Numbered from the stretch's first letter, positions 32,240-40,859 are shown. The stretch is DNA of 64,000 nucleotides from Symbiodinium natans (GCA_905221605.1 CAJNDS010002568.1:1008913-1072912); one strand, 5' to 3'. The notes: generated from the sequence alone by a model not told the origin. A program made the numbers and translations.

Positions 32240-32873
32240 CTGACCGGGGTCTGGGGATTAGGGTTTAGGGGTGTTCAGAGACTCCAAAACCCCTTAATTA
32301 AGGAACATACCTTAAATCATACTTGGGTTCCTATTGTATTTTAAGGGATGTTCCTTTGTTAAGTCTCTGGGTTGTTTAGAAGCTCAGGGTTTAGGGTTTG
32401 GAGGTTTAGGCGCTTTCAGGGTCTCAGTTTAGGTTTAGGGTTTTAGGGTTTAGGGTTATTCAGGGGCTAAGGATTCAGGGCTTTATGTTTAGGGTTATTT
32501 AGGGTTCAGGGTCGTGGGGACTGAGTGTTCAGGGTCCAGGGTTAAGGCTTATGTTTCCGGGCCTTTAGTCGGGGGTTTTTGGCTTTCGGGTCGCAGTGTT
32601 TCAGGTCTGAGGTTTTGTTGGGTTTCTTGCATCTAGATGTTCAGGGGGTTGTGGCCTGGGGTGTTGGGGCTTTGGGGTTTAGGGTTTCGGGTTTACGGCT
32701 TGGGGATTAGAAGGTATTCTGCTCGAAGGCTTCAGGTAGTAAGAGCTTCGAGTCAGGGCTAGGAGTTGCAGAAACCCGGAGGGTTTTGGGTGGTTCTTGC
32801 TCACCAAAAAAAATGAGCATTTATGAGTTACAGGATCTTTGGCTCTGGGGATTAAGCCCTCAGCCCTAGAATA

Positions 32874-33013
32874 CTTGGAGGTTCAGGGTACTTATTCACC
32901 AATTATAACTGCACTTATAACCCACTTAGAAGCCCCTTAAGTGCCCTAATATGGTTATAAGTACAGTTGTAAGTACAGTTCTACTTGGTTAGTAAGTACC
33001 ATGAACCTCCAAG
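32874..33013. mobile_element. MITE family A copy
   Basis: Termini CTTGGAGGTTCAGGGTACTT and AAGTACCATGAACCTCCAAG form a 20-bp inverted repeat with one mismatch. The inner parts ATAACTGCACTTATAA and TTATAAGTACAGTTGT continue the fold. No clear target duplication (AATA against CACC). Confidence 0.85.
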
Positions 33014-33209
33014 CACCGACTGGCTTTACAGCGCCTTTTGGGCTTCCAAAGCAGAGCCCCAAACATGTCGGCTACATTCCCAAACTCCGGAACCCGAATG
33101 GGACCTACACCCTAAACCCTAAACCCTAAACCCTAAACCCTAAACCCTAAACCCCACTTGAAAAGAACGGGCCTTGACCCTCAACCCTGAACCCAATCTA
33201 CCCGAAAGC

Positions 33210-33254
33210 CTCGGCAGCTGCGTGGACGATGTCCCGAAAGGCCAGGCGATACAC
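33210..33254 (-). CDS. Kinesin motor domain exon (VYRLAFRDIV)
   Basis: Minus strand: acceptor CTGCCAG, 15 codons VYRLAFRDIVHAAAE, then the GC-type donor GAG/GCTTTC, phase 0. Conventional kinesins have V-Y-x7-I-V-x-x-x-L-E-G-Y-N-G, and this exon plus 32196-32239 reproduces that length exactly. The intron upstream (33255-36925) contains the whole secreted-protein gene. Confidence 0.9.
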
Positions 33255-33853
33255 CTGGCAGGGGTTCAGGGTTTAGGGTTTAGGGTTTAGGGTTTAATTA
33301 GGGTTTGGGGGTGTGCTAGGGCTTCGGGTTCAGAGGGTTTAGGGGTTTAACCCCAAACCCTAAACATTATGCTTTTGGGGTGTTGGGCTGTTGGGTTTTA
33401 AACCCCTAAACCCTAAACCCTAAACCCTAAACCCGCTACCCTACGGCCATACGGGCTTCGCAGCTTTGGGTTACAGACCGAGGCGTCTTCAGCCTCAGCT
33501 CCCCCAAACAAAAAATAGGGGCCTGAAGAATTAAAATAATAACTGTTGTGAACAAATAAATATACATATAAATAAGATATATAAATAAAAAATATATATA
33601 TATATATATATATTGGTTTTTAGTATGTTGAAGCTTATTTTCTTTTCGGGGGGGGGGTACAGAAGCAGAATTGTTTTGGGACCTAATAAGGGAAGACCAT
33701 TAGTGACGTTAGTAATTCTTCCGACCGCTGTATTGAGACGTTCGTGCATGACAACGCCTAAGGCCTCAACCCGAAACACAGATATTGCCCCACACATCTT
33801 TTGCGGTGCCAAGCATGTCTTGTCGGCAAACCACTGTATGGCAGTCACAATCA

Positions 33854-33925
33854 TCACAAGGGCTTGACTGGCATGGAGATCCTGATCTTGGCCCAGCGGA
33901 TGTTTTTACGGTAGCTGGAAGGCGC
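33854..33925 (-). CDS. Secreted duplicated-domain protein, last exon (6 of 6)
   Basis: Codes APSSYRKNIRWAKIR then ISMPVKPL and a TGA stop. It is the missing tail of the second domain copy: the first copy has APSSYRGNIRWSKIR and ISMPV uninterrupted. The exon starts directly after CAG, which is the end of MITE K3. Without removal of K3 the frame would stop two codons after GFFAP. Confidence 0.82.
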   Translation of the reverse strand, partial: APSSYRKNIRWAKIRISMPVKPL

Positions 33926-34055
33926 CTGAGTAGCCCAGGAACCATACTTTACTAAGGGCACAATTTTTGGGGTTTAGGGTTTAGGGTTTAGGGTAGAATA
34001 TCAGGGAACCCATAACCAAACAAAAAAAGGAAAAGGGTACCACTGGGTCACCAAG
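33926..34055 (-). mobile_element. MITE family K copy 3: intron-forming element (introner)
   Basis: A 130-bp element with termini CTGAGTAGCCCAG and CTGGGTCACCAAG, flanked by the duplication GCGC (33922-33925 and 34056-34059). The predicted intron is 33926-34059: the upstream GCGC gives a GC 5' splice site, the TIR gives the CAG 3' splice site, and the downstream GCGC becomes the next exon's first bases. The element contains a short TTTAGGG array (33970-33994). The homologous site in the first domain copy (near 34640) has no insertion. Confidence 0.85.
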
Positions 34056-34059
34056 GCGC

Positions 34060-35056
34060 AAAGAATCCCCAGCCGCCTCCTCCTTTGTTTGGTTCGAAGG
34101 ACTGACTCGGTGAGCGACAGCAACAGTCTCGAGCAAAGCCGGCCTTTGAATCGTCATAGTTGCACCGGTCCCACTTGGCGTTGTCGGAGACTGCGTCGTT
34201 CACATCCGAGTACAGCTCGAACTGCTTGTGGATCTTGTTGTTGGACGACCTCCAGTTGTATATGTAGCCGTGTGCATTGAAGCCGTCCCGCTTCTGAATC
34301 TGCTTGTACACGGACCACTCGTGAAAGGTGCTGCCGTCTTTGCTTACCTCCATGAGCCACACACCACCGTTCTGCTTGAAGAGATCGTTGACACAACCCT
34401 TCGTTGCGTCGAAGGTGACCCCGTTGTTTGCTGAAGTTCCCTTGTCCCAGTCAATCACCTTGACAAAGGCACTCTTCTTGTTGCCAAATTTCATCTCCTG
34501 AAGAGACGAGCACGACGATGGGAGGTCGGATTCAACTTTCTTCACGCTGGATTGGGTGGGTTGTACTTTCTTCAGTGGCTCGACTGGCATGGAGATCCTG
34601 ATTTTGGACCAGCGGATGTTGCCACGGTAGCTGGAAGGCGCAAAGAATCCCCAGCCACCTCCTCCTTTGTTTGGTTCGAAGGACTGACTCGGTGAGCGGC
34701 AGCAACAGTCTCGAGCAAAGCCGGCTTTTGCATCGTCATAGTTGCATCGGTCCCACTTGGCGTTGTCGGAGATTGCGTCGTTCACATCCGAGTACAGCTC
34801 GAACTGCTTGTGGATCTTGTTGTTGGACGACCTCCAGTTGTATATGTAGCCATGCGCATCGAAGCCGTCCCGCTCCTGAATCTGCTTGTACACGGACCAC
34901 TCGTGAAAGGTGCTGCCGTCTTTGCTTACCTCCATGAGCCACACACCACCGTTCTGCTTGAAGAGCTCGTTGACACAGTCTTGCGTTGCGTCAAAGGTGA
35001 CCCCATTGTTTGCTGAAGTTCCCTTGTCCCAGTCAATCACCTTGACAAACTCTTGC
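34060..35056 (-). CDS. Secreted duplicated-domain protein, exon 5
   Basis: Main exon. Starting QEFVKVIDWDKG it codes most of domain copy 1 (through SYRGNIRWSKIRISMPVEP), a Ser/Lys-rich linker, and most of domain copy 2, ending GGGGWGFF. The two domains, about 165 residues each, are roughly 90 percent identical, sharing VKVIDWDKGTSANNGVTFDA, GGVWLMEVSKDGSTFHEWSV, CNYDD, ARDCCCRSPSQSFEPNKGGG. No known family was recognised. Tryptophans, paired cysteines and a signal peptide on exon 1 suggest an extracellular or vacuolar binding domain. Confidence 0.85.
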
Positions 35057-35152
35057 CTTTGATGGACTTCAAACCCGCTGAGAAGCATTCCTAACGATCC
35101 TCTTGAGCCCAAAAGAGGAAACAATAGAGAAATATCCCAAGGGCCTAGTTGC
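35057..35152 (-). mobile_element. Likely second introner-type intron (96 nt)
   Basis: The segment is in frame and stop-free, so it looks coding, but the homologous place in domain copy 2 lacks its 32 codons (FGTGK then inserted sequence then EFVKV, against FGNKKSAFVKV). Its edges are GCAA at 35149-35152 and again at 35053-35056: a 4-bp duplication whose first copy gives a GC donor, and an AAAG acceptor. This repeats the layout of MITE K3 with a different, older sequence. Confidence 0.65.
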
Positions 35153-35265
35153 TTCCCTGTGCCAAACGCCATCTTCTCAAGAGCAGCGCAAGAGGAAGGA
35201 GTTGTTGCTGGCTTGCAAGGTGTCTTCGCCAAACAGTTGAAATGCGTGGAACTCCTCTCTTCCAC
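35153..35265 (-). CDS. Secreted duplicated-domain protein, exon 4
   Basis: Starts after ATTCACCCCAG with the Val codon GTG, which is not a translation start. It reads VEERSSTHFNCLAK, TPCKPATTPSSCAALE, KMAFGTG plus two bases of Lys. The SSC...LxxM/KFG lead-in recurs before domain copy 2 (SSCSSLQEMKFG), so the duplication unit includes it. Phase 0 to the upstream exon. Confidence 0.75.
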
Positions 35266-35544
35266 CTGGGGTGAATATTGCAGCAGTCTGGGGTTCAGGG
35301 TTTAGGGTTTAGGGTTTAGGGCTTGTCCACAAGGTCTTACAAGCGCTTCTGGTCGACAGGCCAAGTAGGGGGCTACGAAGACTGCTACGCGTCAGAATGA
35401 GGCAGAGGGCTGAAGTTTTGAAGTACGGGCTGCAGAGTTGCACAGACGCACGTGATTGGGTTTAGGGTTTAGGGTTTGGGGTCTAGGGTTTGGGGTTTCG
35501 GGTTGAGGGTGGGGGGGGGGGTGGGGGGGTTTCGGGATGCCCAC

Positions 35545-35664
35545 CTTGCACTGCATGTAGACAGACTGGGCGGCGTCAGTGTCGTAGCTTTCACTGCACG
35601 CTTTTTCAGCCGCTGCCCCTTTTTCGCCTCCCAAGCTGTCACACTGCCAGTTGTCCTTGCCCAC
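35545..35664 (-). CDS. Secreted duplicated-domain protein, exon 3
   Basis: Acceptor ACCTAG, 40 codons starting VGKDNWQCDSLGG and ending AAQSVYMQCK, then the donor GTGGGC, phase 0 at both ends. Cysteine-rich, consistent with an exported protein. An in-frame stop just upstream of the acceptor fixes the exon start. Confidence 0.75.
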
Positions 35665-35822
35665 CTAGGTTGGCCACGGAAACATTCTGAAAAAAGATTC
35701 CTTAACATAATCCCCTTAAGCCCAATCAGGGAATATGCAACATGCCAAACCCTAAGCCCTAAACCCTAAACCCTAAACCCTAAACCCTAAGCCCTAAACC
35801 CTAAACCCTAAACCCCAAGTGC

Positions 35823-35901
35823 CTGCCCAGCCACGGCTTTGGCCAAGAGGCTGCCCTTGCAAACTGGAAGGTCGCCAGCCCGAAGTGAGAAGTTGCCATT
35901 C
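35823..35901 (-). CDS. Secreted duplicated-domain protein, exon 2
   Basis: One base then NGNFSLRAGDLPVCKGS and LLAKAVAGQ, followed by the GC-type donor CAG/GCACTT. The acceptor GTGTAAG is chosen because it restores phase with exon 1 (VDQ-K-NGNF). Telomere-like arrays of both orientations fill the intron between exons 1 and 2. Confidence 0.7.
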
Positions 35902-36247
35902 CTTACACCGACTCTGGGTTTAGGGTTTAGGGTTTAGGGTTTAGGGTTTAGGGTTTAGGGTTTAGGGTTTAGGGTTTAGGGTTTAGGGTTTAGGGTTCTG
36001 CATTCTCCAGGGGGTTAAAAGGGAAGCCTTTGGTCTGTAAGAAGGTTTATCCCTGCCCAAATAGACAAAACCCTAAACCCTAAACCCTAAACCCTAAACC
36101 CTAAGCCCTAAGCCCTAAGCCCTAAACCCTAAACCCTAAACCCTAAACCCTAAACCCTAAACCCTGAACCCTAACCCTACACCCTAAACCCTAAACCCTA
36201 AATAAACCCTAAACCGAAACCCTAAACCCTAGACCCTGAACCCGAGC

Positions 36248-36327
36248 TTCTGGTCGACGTGGAATTTCACGCCGACCGCGGAACTGAGTAGCACCAAGGC
36301 CAAGGAATGCTTGGCCACCATCTTCAT
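36248..36327 (-). CDS. Secreted duplicated-domain protein, exon 1 with signal peptide
   Basis: ATG start, then MKMVAKHSLALVLLSSAVG and KFHVDQ. A basic start, a hydrophobic core and small residues are a classic cleavable signal peptide. The GC-type donor (AA/GCTCGG) ends it. The six exons give a predicted 486-residue precursor. The start codon overlaps the target duplication of MITE K2, whose end CTACCAAG would act as the 3' splice site (cis or spliced-leader trans-splicing) only three bases before the ATG. Confidence 0.78.
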
Positions 36328-36330
36328 TGC

Positions 36331-36471
36331 CTTGGTAGCTCAGTAACTATGTTAAATAAGGGCACCCTAAACCCTAAACCCTAAACCCTAAACCCTAAAC
36401 CCTAAACCCTAAACCCTAAACCCTAAACCCTAAACCAAAAAAAGGGTAAAGGGTACCGCTGGGCTACCAAG
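36331..36471 (-). mobile_element. MITE family K copy 2, in the 5' leader of the secreted gene
   Basis: Termini CTTGGTAGCTCAG and CTGGGCTACCAAG, with perfect target duplication TTGC (36327-36330, 36472-36475). On the coding strand the duplication reads GCAA, again giving a GC donor, and the TIR ends in AAG. A CCCTAAA array (36364-36436) lies inside the element, in the opposite orientation to the array in copy 3. Confidence 0.88.
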
Positions 36472-36670
36472 TTGCGAAATTGCGAAACTCAGCCGGGAAT
36501 ACAGCTCTGTTCGAGACTGCCGAACGGCTGAGGCACAAGACGTACCCCAACTTTCGGGGCTTGCCCTAAACCCTAAACCCTAAACCCTAAACCCTAAACC
36601 CTAAACCCTAAACCCTAAACCCTAAACCCTAAACCCTAAACCCTCAACCCTAAACCCTTCCTCCTTACAG

Positions 36671-36736
36671 GTGACTCTTGTGCCATCACATGCTCTAGAA
36701 CCCTACCTCGACGCCCCTGTGCAGAGCCCCAACTGA
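36671..36736 (+). CDS. Candidate plus-strand terminal exon
   Basis: CTTCCTCCTTACAG is a very good acceptor. The frame then reads VTLVPSHALEPYLDAP and VQSPN to a TGA, followed by CAACAACAAC. If real, it ends a plus-strand gene that overlaps the kinesin intron in antisense. No other exon of that gene could be fixed. Confidence 0.33.
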   Translation: MTLVPSHALEPYLDAPVQSPN

Positions 36737-36925
36737 CAACAACAACTTAACTTGACAGGACACCCTTCGCGGGAAATCTCTATCTGATAGCGTTTTTTTG
36801 GAGGGGGAGGGGGCGGGGGGGTGGGGGGGGGGTTCAGGTTTACCCTCATACGGAATCGAGCGTGTGCATGGCAAATAGCTGGACGTAAAGCTCCGTATAG
36901 CAAGCCCGAGAAAGCCACCGGGGGC

Positions 36926-36987
36926 CTCCTCGGTCGTCGCTCTCTCCCCGAAGACATGGTCCATGATGGTTTCGTCATCCGGCCGAC
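36926..36987 (-). CDS. Kinesin motor domain exon (DHVFGERATTEE)
   Basis: Minus strand: acceptor TTGACGAG, two bases, then RPDDETIMDHVFGERATTEE, then the GC-type donor GAG/GCCCCC, phase 0. Kinesins have F-x-F-D-x-V-F-x-x-x-A-T-Q-x-x-V-Y. The joint with VYRLAF in 33210-33254 is exact. Confidence 0.9.
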
Positions 36988-37154
36988 CTCGTCAATTCAA
37001 GCGACGTAAGCCTAACACCCGAAAACTCCGAAAACTCCGAAAACTCCGAAAACCCTAAACCCTAAACCCTAAACCCTAAACCCTAAACCCTAAACCCTAA
37101 ACCCTAAACCCTAAACCCTAAACCAAGGATTCAAAAGGGTTCCATCTTTGGCAC

Positions 37155-37205
37155 CGGGTAGTTTGACGATAAGGAACCTATAGCATCCAAAACGAATCTC
37201 CAAAA
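37155..37205 (-). CDS. Probable kinesin motor exon (FLIVKLPG)
   Basis: Minus strand: acceptor CAACCCCAG, two bases, LEIRFGCYRFLIVKLP, one base of Gly, then the donor GTGCCAA. It provides beta-2/beta-3 and the P-G-R-P-D turn before DHVFGE. Phases agree on both sides, though the sequence itself is poorly conserved in kinesins here. Confidence 0.5.
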
Positions 37206-37448
37206 CTGGGGTTGAGGGTCGAAGGTTTAGGGTTAAAACCTTCTTTTTGTAGGGTAGTAGGGGGGGGGGGTGGGGGCAGGCGTTTTTGTTGGGGGGGGGG
37301 GGGGGGGGTGGGGGAGGCGAAGGGGCTCTGGAGGGAGGGGTTTGAGGCTTTACCATTTGGGGAGCGATTTTGGAATTCTGGGTTCTCCTGAAACCTCGGA
37401 CCGGTTGGTTAACTAGAAGAAGGCGGTTAGGGCTTACAAAAGAGGAAG

Positions 37449-37585
37449 AGGAGCACTCCAGGGACTCTGGGAAGGAGACTCTGGGGTTGGGCACTCCAGG
37501 AGTCTCTGGGTTGGGCACTCCAGGGAGGCACTCTGGGGTTGGGCACTCCAGGGAGTCTCTGGTTTGGGCACTCCAGGGAGTCTCC
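37449..37585. repeat. Minisatellite, GGGCACTCCAGG-type units
   Basis: Five imperfect units with core TTGGGCACTCCAGGGAGTC, each with a short palindrome (CTCCAGGGAG). Overlapping frames rich in Gly-Val-Pro on both strands are artefacts of it. Confidence 0.85.
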
Positions 37586-39353
37586 AGGAGTAGACCGGGC
37601 CAGGAGAAGTTTAGAATCTAGCAACCCCACACCGAAGGTGGGGGAAAAACACTGCCATCAAGCCTCCAGCTTCCTAGCACACGTGATGCCTCTTTGGGGG
37701 ACTCTAGTGAACTTATCCTAAACCCTAAACCCTAAACCCTAAACACTTATGGGTACTTCGACCCAGGCGCCCCAGGTGGAAGCAATTGAGTAGCGGGAGC
37801 CCCGAGAAATTCTTCAAACCCTAAACCCTAAACCCTAAACCCTAAACCCTAAACCCTAAACCCTAACCCTAAACCCTAAACCCTAAACCCGAAGGCCCTT
37901 GGGGCCCGGGCGCAAGTGATCCAGATTCCGCAGCTCGCCGCGGGTCTTCAGCCTTATCGTGAGAGGGTTTAGGGTTTAGGGTTTAGGGTTTAGGGTTTAG
38001 GGTTTAGGGTTTTTGGCTTCAGGGGCCCTGAGGCCCATAGTGGAGAAAGTGGGAATTCGGTACCCCTATCACATACCTTGTAAGACTACACCCTTCTTTC
38101 CTGAGCAGCAAACAAAAAATCTTGAAAGCTGCGGGCCTCTGCCCTAACAAAAAGTGAGTGCCAAGGAAGACTCGCAATCATTGTGAGGTCCCCTCAGCCC
38201 TAAGCCCGAAGACCTCAAATCGCAAGTCGCTAACCTTGACAAGCCCTCACATCTCAACCCGAGGTTTTCCAGGAGTGAAGACCTCAAAGACTACAAGTAG
38301 TTTAGGGTTTAGGGTTTAGGGTTTAGGAGGCTGCCGTTTAGTGTCTGGGTGCGGGGGGGGGGGGGGGGGGGGCATCTAGGATCCTTCAAATGGGGCGTTT
38401 CAACTCTCAAGGCCCAGGTAAACCCCAAAATATGGTTGAAGGTGCCCTTCAGAGGGTTTAGGGTTTAGGGTTTAGGGTTTAGGGTTTAGGGTTTTGGGGT
38501 TTTGGGTTTAGGGTTTAGGGTTAGCAAAAGGGAGGAAGCTCCTTCAAGTGGGCCAAACAGGGGAGCCTTATCGGGTTCCACTACTTCTGAGGGCGGCAGA
38601 GGCAACAGGATGAAACAAAGAATCGCTAAGCCAACCGCTACTTATGAGGGCGGCAGAAGGTCTAGGGTGATTTCCGAAAACAACCCCCCACCTAAGGCCC
38701 CAAACCCTAATCACCCTTCAAAACCTCCAAACCCTAAACCCTGAACCATAAAACTCAAAACCCTAAACCCTAAACCCTAAACCCTAAACCCTGAACCCTA
38801 AAACCCTAAACCCACCGGCTCAGTCCCCGACGACTTGGTGCTCGCGTGGCCTTCGCCCTCACGGAGGAGCTCAGACTCTGCCCGGGTCAGCTGACGCTCC
38901 CGGAGGCTGATGGACCTCGGCCAAACCCGAAACCCTAAACCCTAAACCCTAAACCCTAAAACCCCAAAACCCCAAACCCTACCACCCTACCACCCTACCA
39001 TCCTCCCCCCCGCCCCCTTCTCCCAAGAGGGGTGCGAGTCCGGGGTTAGGTTTTTAGGGGTTTAGGGGCTTCAGAGTTGTTGGGCTTTTGGGGTTCAAGG
39101 CTTCAGGGCGTTTAGGGCGTTTAGGGGTTTTGAGGCTTTCACGCTGTTAGGGTTCTAGGGCTTTAGGGCTTTTGAAATATTTTGGGGGCTTAGAGTTCAG
39201 AGGGCTAGGGTTTGAGGTTGCAGGCTTCTTCTTCTTGCTAGAGTCCATAGGACGCGTTTCTCAATTCATTCATGTTGCATGCAAAGCTCAGTGCACGCGT
39301 CTTCAAAACAAGAGATCGTTGGTTGGACAACCAAGTTTTCACGAGAGAAAAGC

Positions 39354-39545
39354 CCTAGGGTAGCTTCATGGTCTCTTAGCATGGGCCCATAAACAGTGGG
39401 GACCCCTTCTACACCCGATATATACCGTACACAGCCCAAGAAACATTCTATCCGAACCCTTTAAAGAAAATAGAAAATAAGAAACCACATTAAGGGCACT
39501 TTAATTTTTTTTAAATTCCTTAAATTCCTTAAATTACCCTTAGAC
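39354..39545. mobile_element. MITE-like element, family G, long copy
   Basis: Begins CCCTAGGGTAGCTTCATGG, has the ACCCCTTCTACACCC block and a GAACCCTTTAAAGAA segment as in the copy at 1920, and ends in a TTAAATTCC triplication. Confidence 0.5.
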
Positions 39546-39605
39546 ACTTCCTAAACGCTAAACCCTAAACCCTACATGAATTACAGTTGGAGTAAGAGTA
39601 CAATT

Positions 39606-39719
39606 CTACATTGCCTTTTGCTGCCAGTAGCGGTTGGGGGAAAGCTGGACCCTAAAAGAACCCAAACCCCACCTGTCTGTAGGTTTACTGCAAATCCTGT
39701 TTTGGGATTCTGAGGTGAC
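39606..39719 (-). CDS. Candidate terminal exon after strong acceptor
   Basis: Minus strand: a long pyrimidine tract ending TTTTCTGCAG, then VTSESQNRICSKPTDR, WGLGSFRVQLSPNRYW, QQKAM and a TAG stop (37 residues). A GT donor after TDR is an alternative. It lies inside the predicted kinesin intron 37206-40784. The product is unknown. Confidence 0.35.
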   Translation of the reverse strand, partial: VTSESQNRICSKPTDRWGLGSFRVQLSPNRYWQQKAM

Positions 39720-40203
39720 CTGCAGAAAAGAGGGGCAGGGTTCTGGAGGCAGGTGGTTGAAAGCATAGCAGAGGGGCCTGAGTACGTAGAATAGGGTTTT
39801 GGGGGTTCCTATAGCATAATTACAAAGGGACCATAAGGGAATATTACTATTCCAAGCCCTAGAATAAGCTTGGCGATTGAGGTTTGAGAGTGGATGCCAC
39901 CTCACCCCACCTCTATGCCCTAAATCCTTGAGCCCTAAACCCTAAGCCCTACACTAACCTGAACCATAACCTCGACCCCAAGCCCTGAAGCCCCTAAACC
40001 CGAAACCCTAAAGCCCCTAAACCCCAAACACCTAACCCCTAACCCTAAACCCTAAACCCTAAACCCTAAACCCTAAACCCTAAACCCTAAACCCCCCCGG
40101 AGAAACGCCGGAGGTGACGGGAGCCCGGCCTGGCCGTGAGCTCCCACGGGGCGCGCTGGAAACCTTGGGCAACCTGGCGTGCAGGGATTTCAGGGTTCTA
40201 CTT

Positions 40204-40309
40204 GGGGGTTCAGGTTTAGGGTTTAGGGTTTAGGGTTTAGGGTTTAGGGTTTAGGGTTTAGGGTTTAGGGTTTAGGGTTTAGGGTTTAGGGTTTAGGGTT
40301 TAGGGTTTC
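40204..40309. repeat. (TTTAGGG)n array
   Basis: About fifteen perfect units, one of the longest plus-oriented arrays, inside the kinesin intron. Confidence 0.97.
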
Positions 40310-40784
40310 CTTTTGAATGTAGTAGGCTTCTAGATAACCAAAGAGTTCCTCTGTTTCGGGTGTTTAGGGATTTGAGGGATAGGGATTCTGGAGGGCTTAG
40401 GGATGTTCGGGTTTTGGGGTTTAGGGAGCTTAGGGCTTTCAGGTGGACGCTTCGGAACTGTCCCGCAAAGGATGTTCTGCCTAAACCCTAAACCCTAAAC
40501 CCTAAACCCTAAACCCTAAACCCTAAACCCTAAACCCCAAGCCCTAAGCCCTAAACCCTAAACCCTCACAAAGCATCCCTGGCGGCATGGAGCAGGTTCG
40601 GGGTCTAGCAGTTGCTGATACAGACTCCTCATCAACAGCATAGCAAACCATCAACAAGCCGCAAACCCCGAACCCCTCGCAAATCCTAAGGGTTTAGGCT
40701 TTAGGGCTTAAGCCCCTAAACCCGAAACCCGAAGCCCTAAACCCTAAACCCTAAAACCCTAAACCCTAAACCCCCATCCCCCGC

Positions 40785-40859
40785 AGTTTCCGAGCAATTC
40801 TCGGGCCTCATTGGGCAAAAGCGGCCTCACACGGCAGCACACGGACACACGGCCCGGGC
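40785..40859 (-). CDS. Kinesin motor domain exon (beta-1, RVRPLLPNE)
   Basis: Minus strand: acceptor GGACAG, two bases, PGRVSVCCRVRPLLPNEA, RELLGN, one base, then a GC-type donor. V-x-V-x-x-R-V-R-P-L-x-x-x-E is the first strand and nucleotide-binding RxRP motif of the kinesin motor. It is the most 5' motor exon seen. Residues before RVSV show that more upstream sequence exists beyond 40.86 kb. Confidence 0.88.

Noticed and set aside
38815-38912. Coiled-coil-like frame (SLRERQLTRAESELL) on minus
   Set aside because: It looks coding, but it lies inside the kinesin beta-1 to beta-2 intron, and the plus strand is equally open (VAFALTEELRLCPGQL), so strand and reality are undecided.
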